A stretch of 64,000 bases of DNA from Bacillus sp. EAC (GCF_002156875.1 NZ_NCSY01000001.1:310001-374000), one strand, 5' to 3'; shown: positions 1-8,135, counted from the stretch's first letter. The notes: generated by a model from the sequence alone, not told the origin. Translations and numbers: made by a program.

Positions 1-380
1 AGTACAATAAATAAAAGGCCGATAAAGATGAAACTTAATTTACCAATTTGTATGTTATATCCTAATCCGTATAGTAAAATACTTGTATTTAAAAGAAAAA
101 ATACAAACAATATACTAGTTGTCATAAAAGTATAGCTTTTTTGAAAAAACTTATAGTTATTTTTTCGAGGATCGATTTTAGGCGTAATCATTGGTAGAAA
201 ATAAACTAAAATCATTATTGCATGTAATTCGATAACCGTCTGAAGCTTCGAATCATAATTATTTACATGACCAGATAAATCCCAATGCACTGGTAATTTT
301 GAAGGTAAATGGTGAAAGTTTAAAAGCCATATCGTAATAGAACAAACGATTAATAAGATCCCGATAATATGCTTCTTCAA
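1..380 (-). CDS. sdpI: SdpI-like immunity/DUF1648 membrane protein (partial)
   Basis: Only the N-terminal part is in the window; the gene runs off the left edge. The start is a TTG at 378-380 preceded by AAGGGG. The translated part begins with a membrane segment, followed by LPSKLPVHWDLSGHVN, which fits the P-x-H-W-x-x-x-G signature of DUF1648 in SdpI-type proteins, then two or three more hydrophobic segments. In B. subtilis SdpI gives immunity to the SdpC toxin and sequesters SdpR at the membrane. The gene starts 17 bp after the SdpR-like gene on the same strand, so the two form one operon. No toxin gene is visible here. Assignment to the family is firm; the immunity role is inferred from family and context. 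Confidence 0.75.
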   Translation of the reverse strand, partial: MKKHIIGILLIVCSITIWLLNFHHLPSKLPVHWDLSGHVNNYDSKLQTVIELHAIMILVYFLPMITPKIDPRKNNYKFFQKSYTFMTTSILFVFFLLNTSILLYGLGYNIQIGKLSFIFIGLLFIV

Positions 381-396
381 TTTTATTCCCCTTTCA

Positions 397-654
397 TTAT
401 TTTTCCTTAAAACTATACGTCCAACTAATGATCTCTTGAAATACAGTCATATTTAATGAATACAATATGAATTGACCTTTTTTTTCATCTTGAATTAGTT
501 GTGCCGATTTTAAAATTTTAAGATGTTGAGAAATACTTGATTTAGACATATCAAATTGCTCTGAGATTTCTCCAGCTGTTAAATCCTTTGTTTTTAATAA
601 GTCCAAAATTTTCCTTCGCGTTGGATCTGACAAAGCTTTAAATAATTCATTCAA
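397..654 (-). CDS. sdpR: ArsR-family transcriptional regulator, SdpR-like
   Basis: An 85-residue winged helix-turn-helix repressor of the ArsR type. The N-terminal FKALSDPTRRKILDLL and the recognition region SKSSISQHLKILK match the family, and the sequence closely resembles B. subtilis SdpR, the autorepressor of sdpRI. No metal-binding cysteines are visible, which fits a regulator that responds to a membrane partner rather than to metal. The start is TTG at 652-654 with AGAGGTG upstream. A perfect 8-bp inverted repeat lies just upstream at 679-704 and is a good candidate for its own operator. The gene is followed directly by the SdpI-like gene. Confidence 0.82.
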   Translation of the reverse strand: MNELFKALSDPTRRKILDLLKTKDLTAGEISEQFDMSKSSISQHLKILKSAQLIQDEKKGQFILYSLNMTVFQEIISWTYSFKEK

Positions 655-678
655 GATTTGACACCTCTAAGATATTTC

Positions 679-704
679 AGTATTTAGTTAATTACTTAAA
701 TACT
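679..704. promoter_or_regulatory. Candidate operator of the SdpR-like regulator
   Basis: AGTATTTA (679-686) and TAAATACT (697-704) form a perfect 8-bp inverted repeat with a 10-bp spacer, 25 bp upstream of the TTG start of the ArsR-type gene. Dyads of this size at this distance are typical of ArsR-family autoregulation. Binding is inferred, not shown. Confidence 0.5.
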
Positions 705-709
705 AAAAT

Positions 710-940
710 GATTACACTCAAATGTCAATGTAATTAAAAATTATACTTTAAAATTGATTTTTTTCCGATTGGTCAGGAAAGATCGAGACTACCGTTGAAG
801 ACGCTTAATAGCTGATACCTTACAATTGAACCGCATAGTATGCTCATCTTGCGCGCCACGAAAAGAGAACAACTAAGAGTAGAAATCTACAATACTTCAA
901 TTATAATTGCAAAATTAATGAGAAAACATTCTTAATATTT
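710..940. other. Gene-free stretch between sdpR-like gene and alaX
   Basis: No credible coding frame on either strand. The middle part (about 770-870) is clearly less AT-rich than its surroundings and may be the remnant of something lost, but I recognise no gene, repeat or RNA in it. Confidence 0.4.
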
Positions 941-968
941 TTGTTTTCAGTAAAGAATTTAATATAAT
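941..968 (+). promoter_or_regulatory. Sigma-A-type promoter for alaX-like gene
   Basis: TTGTTT (941-946), 16-bp spacer, TATAAT (963-968), about 33 bp before the ATG at 1002. The -10 is perfect and the -35 is fair. Confidence 0.5.
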
Positions 969-1001
969 AAAACAAAAAGAAACTATTTATGAGGTATTAA
1001 G

Positions 1002-2186
1002 ATGACAAATAAACAATATTATGAATTTCCTTCATTAAAGGAATGGACAACATCCATAATTGATTTACAAGAAAAAAATGGTTCATTTTATATAAAGTTA
1101 GAGGACTCTGCTTTTTATCCTGAGGGTGGTGGACAACCTTCAGATTTTGGAACGATTGACGGGAACGAAGTAATCGAATTAATTGAGAATGATGATGAAG
1201 TTATACATGTCCTAAAAGAGAAGCCAAGTTTATTAAATGTTGAATGTGTAATTGACTGGAACAGGAGAATTGATCATATGCAACATCATAGTGGCCAGCA
1301 TCTCCTCTCAGCTACTATCATTGAATTATATGATATCCCAACGATTAGCTTTCATTTAGGGAGAGAAACCGTAACGATTGATCTTGATACCCCTTCCCTA
1401 TCAATTGAACAAATTGAACAAATCGAACGTGCAGTTTATCAAAAGATACTTGAAAATAATGAAATTAAAACATATTTTGTTCAAAAACAAGACTTGGATA
1501 CACTTAATCTTCGCAAACTTCCTAAAGTAGACGATAATATACGAATAGTAGAAATTACGGGCACGGATGTATCTGCCTGCTGTGGAACTCATGTTAGACG
1601 TACGGGCGAAATTGGATTTGTAAAATTAATGAAAACGGAAAAAGTGAGACAATCAACTCGTCTACATTTTAAATGTGGTATGAGAGCATTTGACGAGATT
1701 CAAAAAACAAGTAGTACCCTTTCAGTCATTAACTCACAATTAAACACTCATTCTGAAATCGTAAAAGATAAAGTGGAACAAACGATTTTGGAATTAAAAG
1801 AAGCTCAGAAAGAAATCGAAAAACTAAAAGAAAGTATATATGATACGTTAGCAACTGAATTAGTCTGTAATTCATCAAATAATATGATACATAAAAGTTT
1901 TCCTGATGAAACAGTAAAAGATTTACAATTTTTAGCAAAGATCATTGCATCTAAACGTCCATCATTCTTGAATTTTTCAAGCTTAAAAGAAAATAAAATC
2001 CTTTTAATTAATCAAACAAACTCTTCGATTCACTGTGGTGAACTGATTAAAGAATTGTTAAATCATTTTGAAGGGAAAGGTGGAGGAAATGCAAAACAGG
2101 CCCAAGCTACAGTTGAATCAACAAATGACTTACACGAAGCCACAATTTTCCTTACTAATTTACTTCACACAAAAATAGAAGCCTAA
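1002..2186 (+). CDS. Alanyl-tRNA editing protein, AlaX long form
   Basis: A free-standing trans-editing enzyme that hydrolyses Ser- or Gly-tRNA(Ala) mischarged by alanyl-tRNA synthetase. An N-terminal barrel carries FYPEGGGQPSD (about residues 38-48). The zinc-binding editing (tRNA_SAD) domain shows HHSGQH at 95-100 and CCGTHV at 193-198, supplying the expected His and Cys ligands. A coiled coil (about 225-285) links to a C-terminal DHHA1-type domain with GKGGGNAKQAQ. At 394 residues it is the usual length of AlaX-L. The ATG follows ATGAGG. The synthetase catalytic domain is absent, so it is not a broken alaS. Its stop codon lies in the loop of its own terminator. A second tRNA deacylase (YbaK type) lies 2.4 kb away. 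Confidence 0.88.
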   Translation: MTNKQYYEFPSLKEWTTSIIDLQEKNGSFYIKLEDSAFYPEGGGQPSDFGTIDGNEVIELIENDDEVIHVLKEKPSLLNVECVIDWNRRIDHMQHHSGQHLLSATIIELYDIPTISFHLGRETVTIDLDTPSLSIEQIEQIERAVYQKILENNEIKTYFVQKQDLDTLNLRKLPKVDDNIRIVEITGTDVSACCGTHVRRTGEIGFVKLMKTEKVRQSTRLHFKCGMRAFDEIQKTSSTLSVINSQLNTHSEIVKDKVEQTILELKEAQKEIEKLKESIYDTLATELVCNSSNNMIHKSFPDETVKDLQFLAKIIASKRPSFLNFSSLKENKILLINQTNSSIHCGELIKELLNHFEGKGGGNAKQAQATVESTNDLHEATIFLTNLLHTKIEA

Positions 2187-2200
2187 TGGCTTCTTTTTTT
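2177..2200 (+). terminator. Intrinsic terminator of alaX-like gene
   Basis: AGAAGCC (2177-2183), loop TAAT, GGCTTCT (2188-2194), then a T run. The loop contains the TAA stop codon (2184-2186), so translation ends inside the hairpin. Confidence 0.8.
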
Positions 2201-2296
2201 AATCAATTCTTCATATTTTTAATAGTTTTTTTAAACAGATGGTGAGATAATAGCTAAAGTCAAAAAAAATTAAATAGTGTGATAGGGAGTTTTTTT

Positions 2297-3523
2297 ATGT
2301 GGAAAAATCGGAACGTATGGATCGTACTGATTGGTGAATTTGGAGCCGGAATAGGTTTGTGGGTCGGTATTATTGGAAATTTAGATTTTATGCAACAACA
2401 TGTTCCTTCAGATTTCTTTAAATCACTTATTCTCTTCTTTGGATTATTGGCGGGTGTTTTTGTAGGACCATTAGCCGGAAGATTAATTGATCAATATCCA
2501 AAAAAGAAAATTCTTTTAGTAAGCGGACTTGGTCGAACAATTAGTATACTTGTAATGTTTATAGCGATTCAGTATGAAAGTATTATTTTCATGGTACTTT
2601 TCTTAATATTCTTGCAGATTTCTGCTGCATTTTATTTCCCTGCTCTTCAAGCGGTTATACCTCTTATTGTAAAAGATGATCAATTGCTGACTTTAAATGG
2701 GATCCATATGAATGTTTCAACGATCGCACGAATTGCCGGTACTTCAGTTGGAGGAATATTGGTTGTAGCTACAAGCTTAACAAATGTATATGGCATTAGC
2801 ATGTTAGCTTATGGGTTTTTATTTATTATGACCTTCTTTTTACAATTTGAAGAACATAAAGTTCAAAATCAGCCTGAGTTGAAATCAAATCATTCAAAGA
2901 AAAAGGAAAAAGGCTTTTCAGAAATTTTCAGTTTAATCAAAAAATCCCCTTCTGTATTAAATTTATTTATTTTAAATATTATCCCATTACTTTTTATTGG
3001 TGGGTTTAACTTAATGGTAATTGAGATAAGTGATTTGCAACATGACCCATCTATAAAAGGTCTAATTTATACGTTTGAAGGCATTTCTTTTATGCTTGGT
3101 GCTTTCGTTATTAAACGATTAACAAAGAAATTTTCGAATAAGCAATTATTGTATTTTTTCACAACTGTCGTAGCAGTAGCTCAACTTACATTATTTTTTG
3201 CAGATAAGCATTGGATGTCATTAATGTCATTTGCGCTATTTGGATTTGGAGTCGGATGCTTCTTCCCCGTCTCTTCAACTGTTTTCCAAACATCAATCGA
3301 CAAATCTTTTCATGGGAGACTCTTCTCATTTCGAAGTATGTTTGATCGCGTAATGTTCCAGATCGTATTGTTAAGTACAGGATTATTTTTAGATACAATT
3401 GGTCTTAAATACATGGTACTTATTTTTGGAACTGTGTCTTTAATCATTATTGCTAGACTAATAATGAAAGATAGACGAAATAAACAAGAATTACTTGAAA
3501 CACCTCAAAATATTTCGATTTAA
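2297..3523 (+). CDS. MFS transporter, macrolide/enterobactin-exporter type
   Basis: A 408-residue major facilitator superfamily protein with about 12 hydrophobic segments and the short cytoplasmic motif GRLIDQYPKKK after the second helix, a motif A variant. Overall layout (MWKNRNVWIVLIGEF start, central basic loop HSKKKEKG near residue 200) fits the MFS_3 group of exporters that includes MefA-like macrolide and siderophore exporters. I chose ATG at 2297 because GGGAG lies 7 bp before it; an upstream in-frame GTG at 2279 has no ribosome binding site. The substrate cannot be told from the sequence. It is transcribed alone and ends at the terminator at 3638-3672. Confidence 0.75.
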   Translation: MWKNRNVWIVLIGEFGAGIGLWVGIIGNLDFMQQHVPSDFFKSLILFFGLLAGVFVGPLAGRLIDQYPKKKILLVSGLGRTISILVMFIAIQYESIIFMVLFLIFLQISAAFYFPALQAVIPLIVKDDQLLTLNGIHMNVSTIARIAGTSVGGILVVATSLTNVYGISMLAYGFLFIMTFFLQFEEHKVQNQPELKSNHSKKKEKGFSEIFSLIKKSPSVLNLFILNIIPLLFIGGFNLMVIEISDLQHDPSIKGLIYTFEGISFMLGAFVIKRLTKKFSNKQLLYFFTTVVAVAQLTLFFADKHWMSLMSFALFGFGVGCFFPVSSTVFQTSIDKSFHGRLFSFRSMFDRVMFQIVLLSTGLFLDTIGLKYMVLIFGTVSLIIIARLIMKDRRNKQELLETPQNISI

Positions 3524-3542
3524 TAAGGTAATCAGACTGAAT

Positions 3543-3632
3543 GATAACGCTTGTTTTTCGAGACGCAAGCCTTTCCGAGAAGCGAAGTTACCAATGATAA
3601 TGTTCTCAAAAAAGAAAGCGAGCGTTTGTCAA
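3543..3632. repeat. Imperfect palindromic element of unknown type
   Basis: AACGCTTG near 3545 is nearly complementary to GAGCGTTT near 3623, and a smaller inverted repeat GCTTG/CAAGC lies inside the left part. The segment is richer in GC than its flanks and has no good reading frame. It may be a small structured repeat, but I see no second copy in this window. Confidence 0.3.
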
Positions 3633-3637
3633 CAGTC

Positions 3638-3672
3638 AAAAAGGATGAATCTATATCTGATTCATCCTTTTT
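3638..3672. terminator. Intrinsic terminator, bidirectional
   Basis: A perfect hairpin, AAAAAGGATGAATC (3638-3651) against GATTCATCCTTTTT (3659-3672), with A and T runs on both flanks. It ends the MFS gene on the plus strand and can serve the small minus-strand gene that follows. Confidence 0.8.
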
Positions 3673-3727
3673 ATGTTACCGAATATCAGCAACTAAAGTG
3701 GAAATTTACAATTCACTATACTTAATA

Positions 3728-4027
3728 TTAGTAACCATATGTTCCCAAAAATAGATTTACACTAGGAAATAAAGTAACAACTTCCCATTTTCCGTTAAAT
3801 TCATATGCTGTACACACTTCACCAGTACTCTCATCTATGAAAATGACATCATCAGTTTCATCATCAAAACCGATCATTAACCAATTATCATTCCACTTAA
3901 CTTTTTTACTAAGATCTTTTACCGCTTCCTCTAAACTTTCTTCATCTAAAAAATAGATTGTCATATTTTCATTTGAAACTTCTTCGATACCTAAACCTTT
4001 AATTCGTGAAAACCATTCTTTTTTCAT
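3728..4027 (-). CDS. Small acidic protein, possibly SMI1/KNR4 (SUKH)-like
   Basis: The 99-residue frame starts at ATG 4025-4027 behind GGGGA; the longer open frame upstream runs through a terminator and another gene and is not credible. The protein is acidic, with WLMIGFDDETDDVIFIDES in the middle and EWEVV-like KWEVVTLFPSVNLFL at the end. This resembles the core of SMI1/KNR4-fold proteins (I-G-x-D...D...G followed by an aromatic patch), a superfamily with many toxin-immunity members, but the match is weak. No toxin partner is adjacent. It could equally be a lineage-specific hypothetical protein. Confidence 0.5.
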   Translation of the reverse strand: MKKEWFSRIKGLGIEEVSNENMTIYFLDEESLEEAVKDLSKKVKWNDNWLMIGFDDETDDVIFIDESTGEVCTAYEFNGKWEVVTLFPSVNLFLGTYGY

Positions 4028-4046
4028 GTTTATTCCCCATTTCAAA

Positions 4047-4079
4047 TAAGAAAGCCTGTAATCATTGTTGATAACAGGC
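4047..4079 (-). terminator. Probable terminator of the 35-aa protein gene
   Basis: GCCTGT (4054-4059) pairs with ACAGGC (4074-4079); read on the minus strand the stem is followed by a T-rich run (TTTCTTATTT). The loop is long at 14 bases, so it is weaker than its neighbours. Confidence 0.5.
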
Positions 4080-4088
4080 AAACTCACG

Positions 4089-4196
4089 TTACTTTTCAAC
4101 TTTCTTTTGTTTTGATTCAGACAAATTCGATTTATCATCGAAATTTGGTTGTTTTTGCCCTGCATTATTGCTTCTTCCACCATTTCCACGTCCCAT
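4089..4196 (-). CDS. Small basic hydrophilic protein, 35 aa
   Basis: The ORF starts MGRGNGGRSNNAGQKQPNFD and continues with lysine- and glutamate-rich residues to a KKVEK end. A very strong AAAGGAGG lies 9 bp before the ATG at 4194-4196, and a terminator follows, so I take it as a real gene even though it is tiny. The glycine/asparagine/lysine composition is like that of minor small acid-soluble spore proteins, but I do not recognise it as any named Ssp. Function unknown. Confidence 0.55.
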   Translation of the reverse strand: MGRGNGGRSNNAGQKQPNFDDKSNLSESKQKKVEK

Positions 4197-4261
4197 AAAC
4201 TCGCCTCCTTTAATTGCGATAAAAATATTTTGTACAATTAAAGGAAGTCTATCCAAATGAT

Positions 4262-4519
4262 TTAAAGGAAAAAGAAGTAAAGCACGCACTGTATAAATAA
4301 TATTATCCAATATCCAAAAACAAATTTCGGATGTTTCGTTTTATGCCGGAAATAGTACATTGCTAAAATGGATCCAATTGAACCACCAATTATAGCAAGT
4401 AAAAATAAAATTCGCTCTGGTACTCTCCACATTTTCCTTCTTGCACGATATTTATCAATACCCATAATCGAAAAGGAAAGTAGATTAATAATGATTAAAT
4501 AAATTTGAAAATAGCTCAT
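4262..4519 (-). CDS. DUF1294 family membrane protein
   Basis: An 85-residue protein with three hydrophobic segments. It shows the DUF1294 signature: MGIDKYRARRKMWRVPE (about residues 19-35), GGSIGSILAMYYFRHKTKHPKF (GGS-G and FRHKT core, about 45-66) and a final membrane helix. The ATG at 4519 follows GAGGG. Family members are small inner-membrane proteins without a proven role. The downstream 35-aa gene is on the same strand. Confidence 0.85.
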   Translation of the reverse strand: MSYFQIYLIIINLLSFSIMGIDKYRARRKMWRVPERILFLLAIIGGSIGSILAMYYFRHKTKHPKFVFGYWIILFIQCVLYFFFL

Positions 4520-4541
4520 TTCGATCCCTCATAATCATCGT

Positions 4542-5018
4542 TCATTTTGCAACTTTTGCTATTTTGCTGCGAGTTGTTTGTATTAAATCTTTTACATCCA
4601 ATTGAAGTTGTATACCTATTTTACCACCACTTATAATAATCTCTTCTATATCATTTGCTGATTCTTCAATAAAAGTTTCGTATTGTTTTTTCATTCCTAC
4701 TGGTGAACAGCCACCTCTGATATATCCTGTTAAAGACAATAAATCTTTAACCGGCAATAAATCGATCTTTTTTTCACCAGCGGATTTAGCCGCTAGTTTT
4801 AAATCTAATTCCTTTTCAACAGGAATAACAAATACATAGATTGATTTCGTTGGACTAATCGAAACTAAAGTTTTGTATACCATGTCTGGATTTTTATTTA
4901 TTTTTTCCGCCACTGAAACGCCATCTATCTTCCCGTCATTTGCATCATAGTTTAATGTAGTGTACTGAATTTTTTTTGAATCTAACATACGCATTGCATT
5001 TGTTTTACTCATAGACAT
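4542..5018 (-). CDS. ybaK: Cys-tRNA(Pro)/Cys-tRNA(Cys) deacylase, YbaK/EbsC family
   Basis: YbaK hydrolyses Cys-tRNA(Pro) formed by prolyl-tRNA synthetase. The 158 residues cover the whole single-domain fold: an N-terminal helix (KTNAMRMLDSKKI), the conserved catalytic lysine in MVYKTLV (K49), VIPVEKELDLKLAAKSAG, and the glycine-rich GYIRGGCSPVGMKK loop (about 102-115) typical of YbaK. An AGGGAG site lies 4 bp before the first ATG; the second ATG two codons on has better spacing and may be the real start. Together with the AlaX-type protein at 1002-2186 this gives two stand-alone tRNA proof-readers in one neighbourhood. Confidence 0.9.
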   Translation of the reverse strand: MSMSKTNAMRMLDSKKIQYTTLNYDANDGKIDGVSVAEKINKNPDMVYKTLVSISPTKSIYVFVIPVEKELDLKLAAKSAGEKKIDLLPVKDLLSLTGYIRGGCSPVGMKKQYETFIEESANDIEEIIISGGKIGIQLQLDVKDLIQTTRSKIAKVAK

Positions 5019-5051
5019 TGAACTCCCTTCAAAACAAACAAACCTGTTTAC

Positions 5052-5987
5052 TTAAGCAGACATCGTTTGTTTCTTATTTCGATTAATAATTTTTTGCTCA
5101 ATCGTTTTCATAAATGGTGTAGATGAAATCGCAAAAATTAAACAAGCTACCCATATAAATGAAAAAGAAATTAAATCTTTATGAGTGAAATTTTCACCGT
5201 AAAGTAATACTCCAATAACCAAACTTATTGTGGGTGAGATAAATTGTAAAAAGCCTACATAAGTGTAAGGTATCAACTGTGTTGCTTTACCGAAAAATAA
5301 TAAAGGTAAGATCGTTACTAGTCCTGCTCCTACTATTAATAATTGCTCAATTGTACCACTTTTTAATAAACCAGCATCTCCATTAGAAGCGAGAAAGCTA
5401 AAATAGATAAGTGCAACAGGGAAAATTAATAATGTTTCAATTGTTAAACTTAAAAAGGCATCAATATTTAAAATCTTTTTTAATAGTCCATAAAATGCAA
5501 ATGTTAATGAAAGTAAAATGGCAACGATCGGCAATGTACCGGACATAATTGTTAAATACCCTACCCCAATCGTGGCAAGACAAACCGAAAAAATCTGCCA
5601 TAAAGATAATTTCTCTTTTAAAACAATTACACCAAGAATGATACTTACTAATGGATTAATATAATAACCTAAACTAGCATCTAAAATATGGTTCGAATTA
5701 ACAGCCCATATATATAACAACCAGTTTGAACTAATTAAAAGTGAAACTGCTACCATAGCTAGCAAAACTTTTTTTTGACTAAAAACCTTGTTCAATGCCG
5801 TCTTTAATTCATTAAATTTTCTAGTAAGAATAATAAATACTATTAATGTAACAAATGACCAAATGATACGATGTGTTAATATTTCAAATGGTGATATATC
5901 TTGTATTAACTTCCAATAAATTGGTAAAACTCCCCAAACTACATACGCAAAAACCCCATATAGTATCCCTTTAATTGTTGAATTCAT
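5052..5987 (-). CDS. rarD: EamA-family transporter RarD
   Basis: A 311-residue integral membrane protein with about 10 predicted helices in two EamA repeats. It begins KGILYGVFAYVVWGVLPIYWK and contains SSNWLLYIWAVNS and YINPLVSIILGVIVLKEKLS, hallmarks of RarD (chloramphenicol-sensitivity protein) within the drug/metabolite transporter superfamily. The physiological substrate is unsettled for the family. The ATG at 5987 follows GGGG with short spacing. It is 24 bp downstream of the DHA2 exporter gene on the same strand, so the two may be cotranscribed. Confidence 0.88.
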   Translation of the reverse strand: MNSTIKGILYGVFAYVVWGVLPIYWKLIQDISPFEILTHRIIWSFVTLIVFIILTRKFNELKTALNKVFSQKKVLLAMVAVSLLISSNWLLYIWAVNSNHILDASLGYYINPLVSIILGVIVLKEKLSLWQIFSVCLATIGVGYLTIMSGTLPIVAILLSLTFAFYGLLKKILNIDAFLSLTIETLLIFPVALIYFSFLASNGDAGLLKSGTIEQLLIVGAGLVTILPLLFFGKATQLIPYTYVGFLQFISPTISLVIGVLLYGENFTHKDLISFSFIWVACLIFAISSTPFMKTIEQKIINRNKKQTMSA

Positions 5988-6011
5988 CTTACCCCAGCTC
6001 TCTTTTATATG

Positions 6012-7469
6012 TTATTGAACTACTTTAACTTGTAGCTCATCTGTCTTTTCCGAAGGTAATAATAATACAAACAGAAATGTAATGATGCTAAAAATAGCCA
6101 TGAACAGTGTGATTGTTTTAAAACTTGCAGAAACTGCTTTGATAATCAGGTCATGATTTACCTGATTATTCGTCAGATGAGTTCCTAGAACTAACTTTTG
6201 ACCATTTAAATAGATAGAAGCTTTAATAGTAAAAATTGTACCTAATACTGCAACTGCAATTGTTTGACTAAAAGTATTTAAGAAAGAATTTGCTGCAATA
6301 GCAATACCTCTTTGTTCCATCTCAACCACTGAAGAAATGATAATCATATAAATTGGGAAGGAGAGTCCAAAACCTAATCCTAAAAAAGCATTAAAAGGAT
6401 AGATTAATAGTTCTATATCATGAAATAAATACATCCCGATCGATCCGATTATACAAAAAATTGTTCCATATAAAATAATCGTTTTTGCTTGTAATTTCTT
6501 TATTAATCGCCCAGATAAAAATGAACCAATCGTCCATGAAAATGAAAGAGGAATTAACATCAATCCTGAGGCTGTTGCACTTTTACCGAAGACACTTTGA
6601 TTAAATACTGGAAGATAAACTTCGATACCAATTAACAACGCGTGAGCAATAAACATTGCTGCATATGTAACAACTAAATTTCTTATTTTAAATAAAGATA
6701 GTGGTAACAATGGTTCCTTAGCTTTAGCTTCAACAAAAAGAAAAACGATAAATAAGATAATAGAAAAACTAAATAACGAAATTATTGTCTGAGAAGTCCA
6801 ATTCTGTTTTTCTCCTCCTACCACTAAAGCATACAGAGCTGATAAAGTACTCAAAATAAATAAGATAGAACCTATATAATCAACTTTTATTTTATTTTTT
6901 CTTTCAAAAACTTGATGGTAATATTTCCAAAAAAGGAAAGTAGAAAATAATCCAAAAGGTAGATTTATAAAGAAGATAAATCTCCATGAGATAAAATCAA
7001 CAAAAAAGCCACCTACTAACGGGCCAATTACACTCGAGACTGCCCAAACAGCACTAATATACCCCTGAATTTTTGCTCTTTCATCATAGGGATATAAGTC
7101 ACTAATAACAGTCATTGTAAGAGGTAATGCAGCACCTGCTCCTAAACCTTGTATTGCTCTATATAATATTAATTGTTCAATATTTTGAGCGAAGCCACAC
7201 AAAACAGATCCAAAAATGAATAAAAGAATGCCAAACATTAATAAATTTTTACGTCCATACAGATCTGAAAGTTTTCCATATATAGGAGTTGTAACTGTCA
7301 TTGCCAGCATATAAGCCGCAAAAATCCAACTCATTAATTTCACACCAGAAAGTTCGGATGTAATGGTTGGAGTAGCCGTCGTTATGATTGTTCCTTCTAT
7401 TGCTGATAATGTAACTGCAACTAATAATCCAATTGTTACTAGCTTTCGATTCGTTTGTCTCGTCTCCAT
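6012..7469 (-). CDS. MFS drug exporter, DHA2 family (14 TM)
   Basis: A 485-residue proton-coupled multidrug exporter of the EmrB/QacA type with 14 hydrophobic segments. Motif A is GKLSDLYGRKN (loop 2-3), followed by GRAIQGLGAGAALPL and the motif C-like AVWAVSSVIGPLVGGFF. ATG at 7467-7469 is chosen because GGAG lies 9 bp upstream; the six codons before it are an extension from a TTG without a site. It shares about a third of its pattern with the DHA2 protein at 54972-56486 but is not a recent duplicate. No regulator is adjacent. Confidence 0.85.
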   Translation of the reverse strand: METRQTNRKLVTIGLLVAVTLSAIEGTIITTATPTITSELSGVKLMSWIFAAYMLAMTVTTPIYGKLSDLYGRKNLLMFGILLFIFGSVLCGFAQNIEQLILYRAIQGLGAGAALPLTMTVISDLYPYDERAKIQGYISAVWAVSSVIGPLVGGFFVDFISWRFIFFINLPFGLFSTFLFWKYYHQVFERKNKIKVDYIGSILFILSTLSALYALVVGGEKQNWTSQTIISLFSFSIILFIVFLFVEAKAKEPLLPLSLFKIRNLVVTYAAMFIAHALLIGIEVYLPVFNQSVFGKSATASGLMLIPLSFSWTIGSFLSGRLIKKLQAKTIILYGTIFCIIGSIGMYLFHDIELLIYPFNAFLGLGFGLSFPIYMIIISSVVEMEQRGIAIAANSFLNTFSQTIAVAVLGTIFTIKASIYLNGQKLVLGTHLTNNQVNHDLIIKAVSASFKTITLFMAIFSIITFLFVLLLPSEKTDELQVKVVQ

Positions 7470-7580
7470 AAACACCACTCCTTCCAAATACCTGATTCAA
7501 ATTTGTGGCTGTTAGGTAACCTTTGTTGCTATTAAAGATTGAGATTTGTAGATTTCCTTAGCATTAGTCCATTTACTAAA

Positions 7581-7612
7581 AATAATAGAAGCCCACTTGA
7601 GCTTCCATTATT
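7581..7612. terminator. Terminator of msrA
   Basis: AATAATAGAAGC (7581-7592) pairs with GCTTCCATTATT (7601-7612) with one mismatch, followed by T runs on both strands; on the minus strand it follows the msrA stop directly. Confidence 0.75.
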
Positions 7613-7616
7613 TTTC

Positions 7617-8135
7617 TTATTTCCAATTTTCATGTATGAATTCATCTCTGCCCGACAATGCACGGTCTTCTTTATAATGTTTTGGATTCTTTTTATGATA
7701 GTCTTGGTGATATTCCTCCGCCTCATAAAAAGTTGAAGCTGGCAAAACTTCTGTTACAATTGGTTTTTTAAAACGACTACTCTTTATTAATTCTTCTTTT
7801 GATTCTTCAGCTTCTTTAAGTTGAGAATCATTATGAACAAATACAGCAGCTCGATATTGAGGACCTCTATCTTGGAATTGTCCTTCAGCATCTGTAGGAT
7901 CAATTTGTGGCCAAAACAATTCTAACAATTTCTTATATGGAAAAAGTTCATCATCAAAAGTAATCTGAACAACTTCATAATGTCCAGTTGTGCCTTTTTT
8001 AACTTGTTCATATGTAGGATTCTCTACATGTCCTCCCATATAACCTGACACGATACCTTGTATACCGGGTAGATCTTCAAATGGTGTTACCATACACCAA
8101 AAACAACCACCAGCAAATGTAGCTTTTTGTATCAC
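7617..8135 (-). CDS. msrA: Peptide methionine sulfoxide reductase MsrA
   Basis: MsrA reduces methionine-S-sulfoxide in proteins using thioredoxin. The catalytic motif GCFWC sits at residues 10-14, and the later HYEVVQITFDD, FWPQIDPTDAEGQFQDRGPQYR and EYHQDYHKKNP segments are the family landmarks. The start is a GTG at 8133-8135: GAGGAGG lies 7 bp before it, and the upstream ATG overlaps this site. At 172 residues it is the normal length of a single-domain MsrA; there is no fused MsrB and no msrB gene next to it. It has its own terminator. Confidence 0.93.
   Translation of the reverse strand: MIQKATFAGGCFWCMVTPFEDLPGIQGIVSGYMGGHVENPTYEQVKKGTTGHYEVVQITFDDELFPYKKLLELFWPQIDPTDAEGQFQDRGPQYRAAVFVHNDSQLKEAEESKEELIKSSRFKKPIVTEVLPASTFYEAEEYHQDYHKKNPKHYKEDRALSGRDEFIHENWK

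Noticed and set aside
2279-2296. GTG start for the MFS exporter
   Set aside because: It has no ribosome binding site, whereas ATG 2297 has GGGAG at proper distance.
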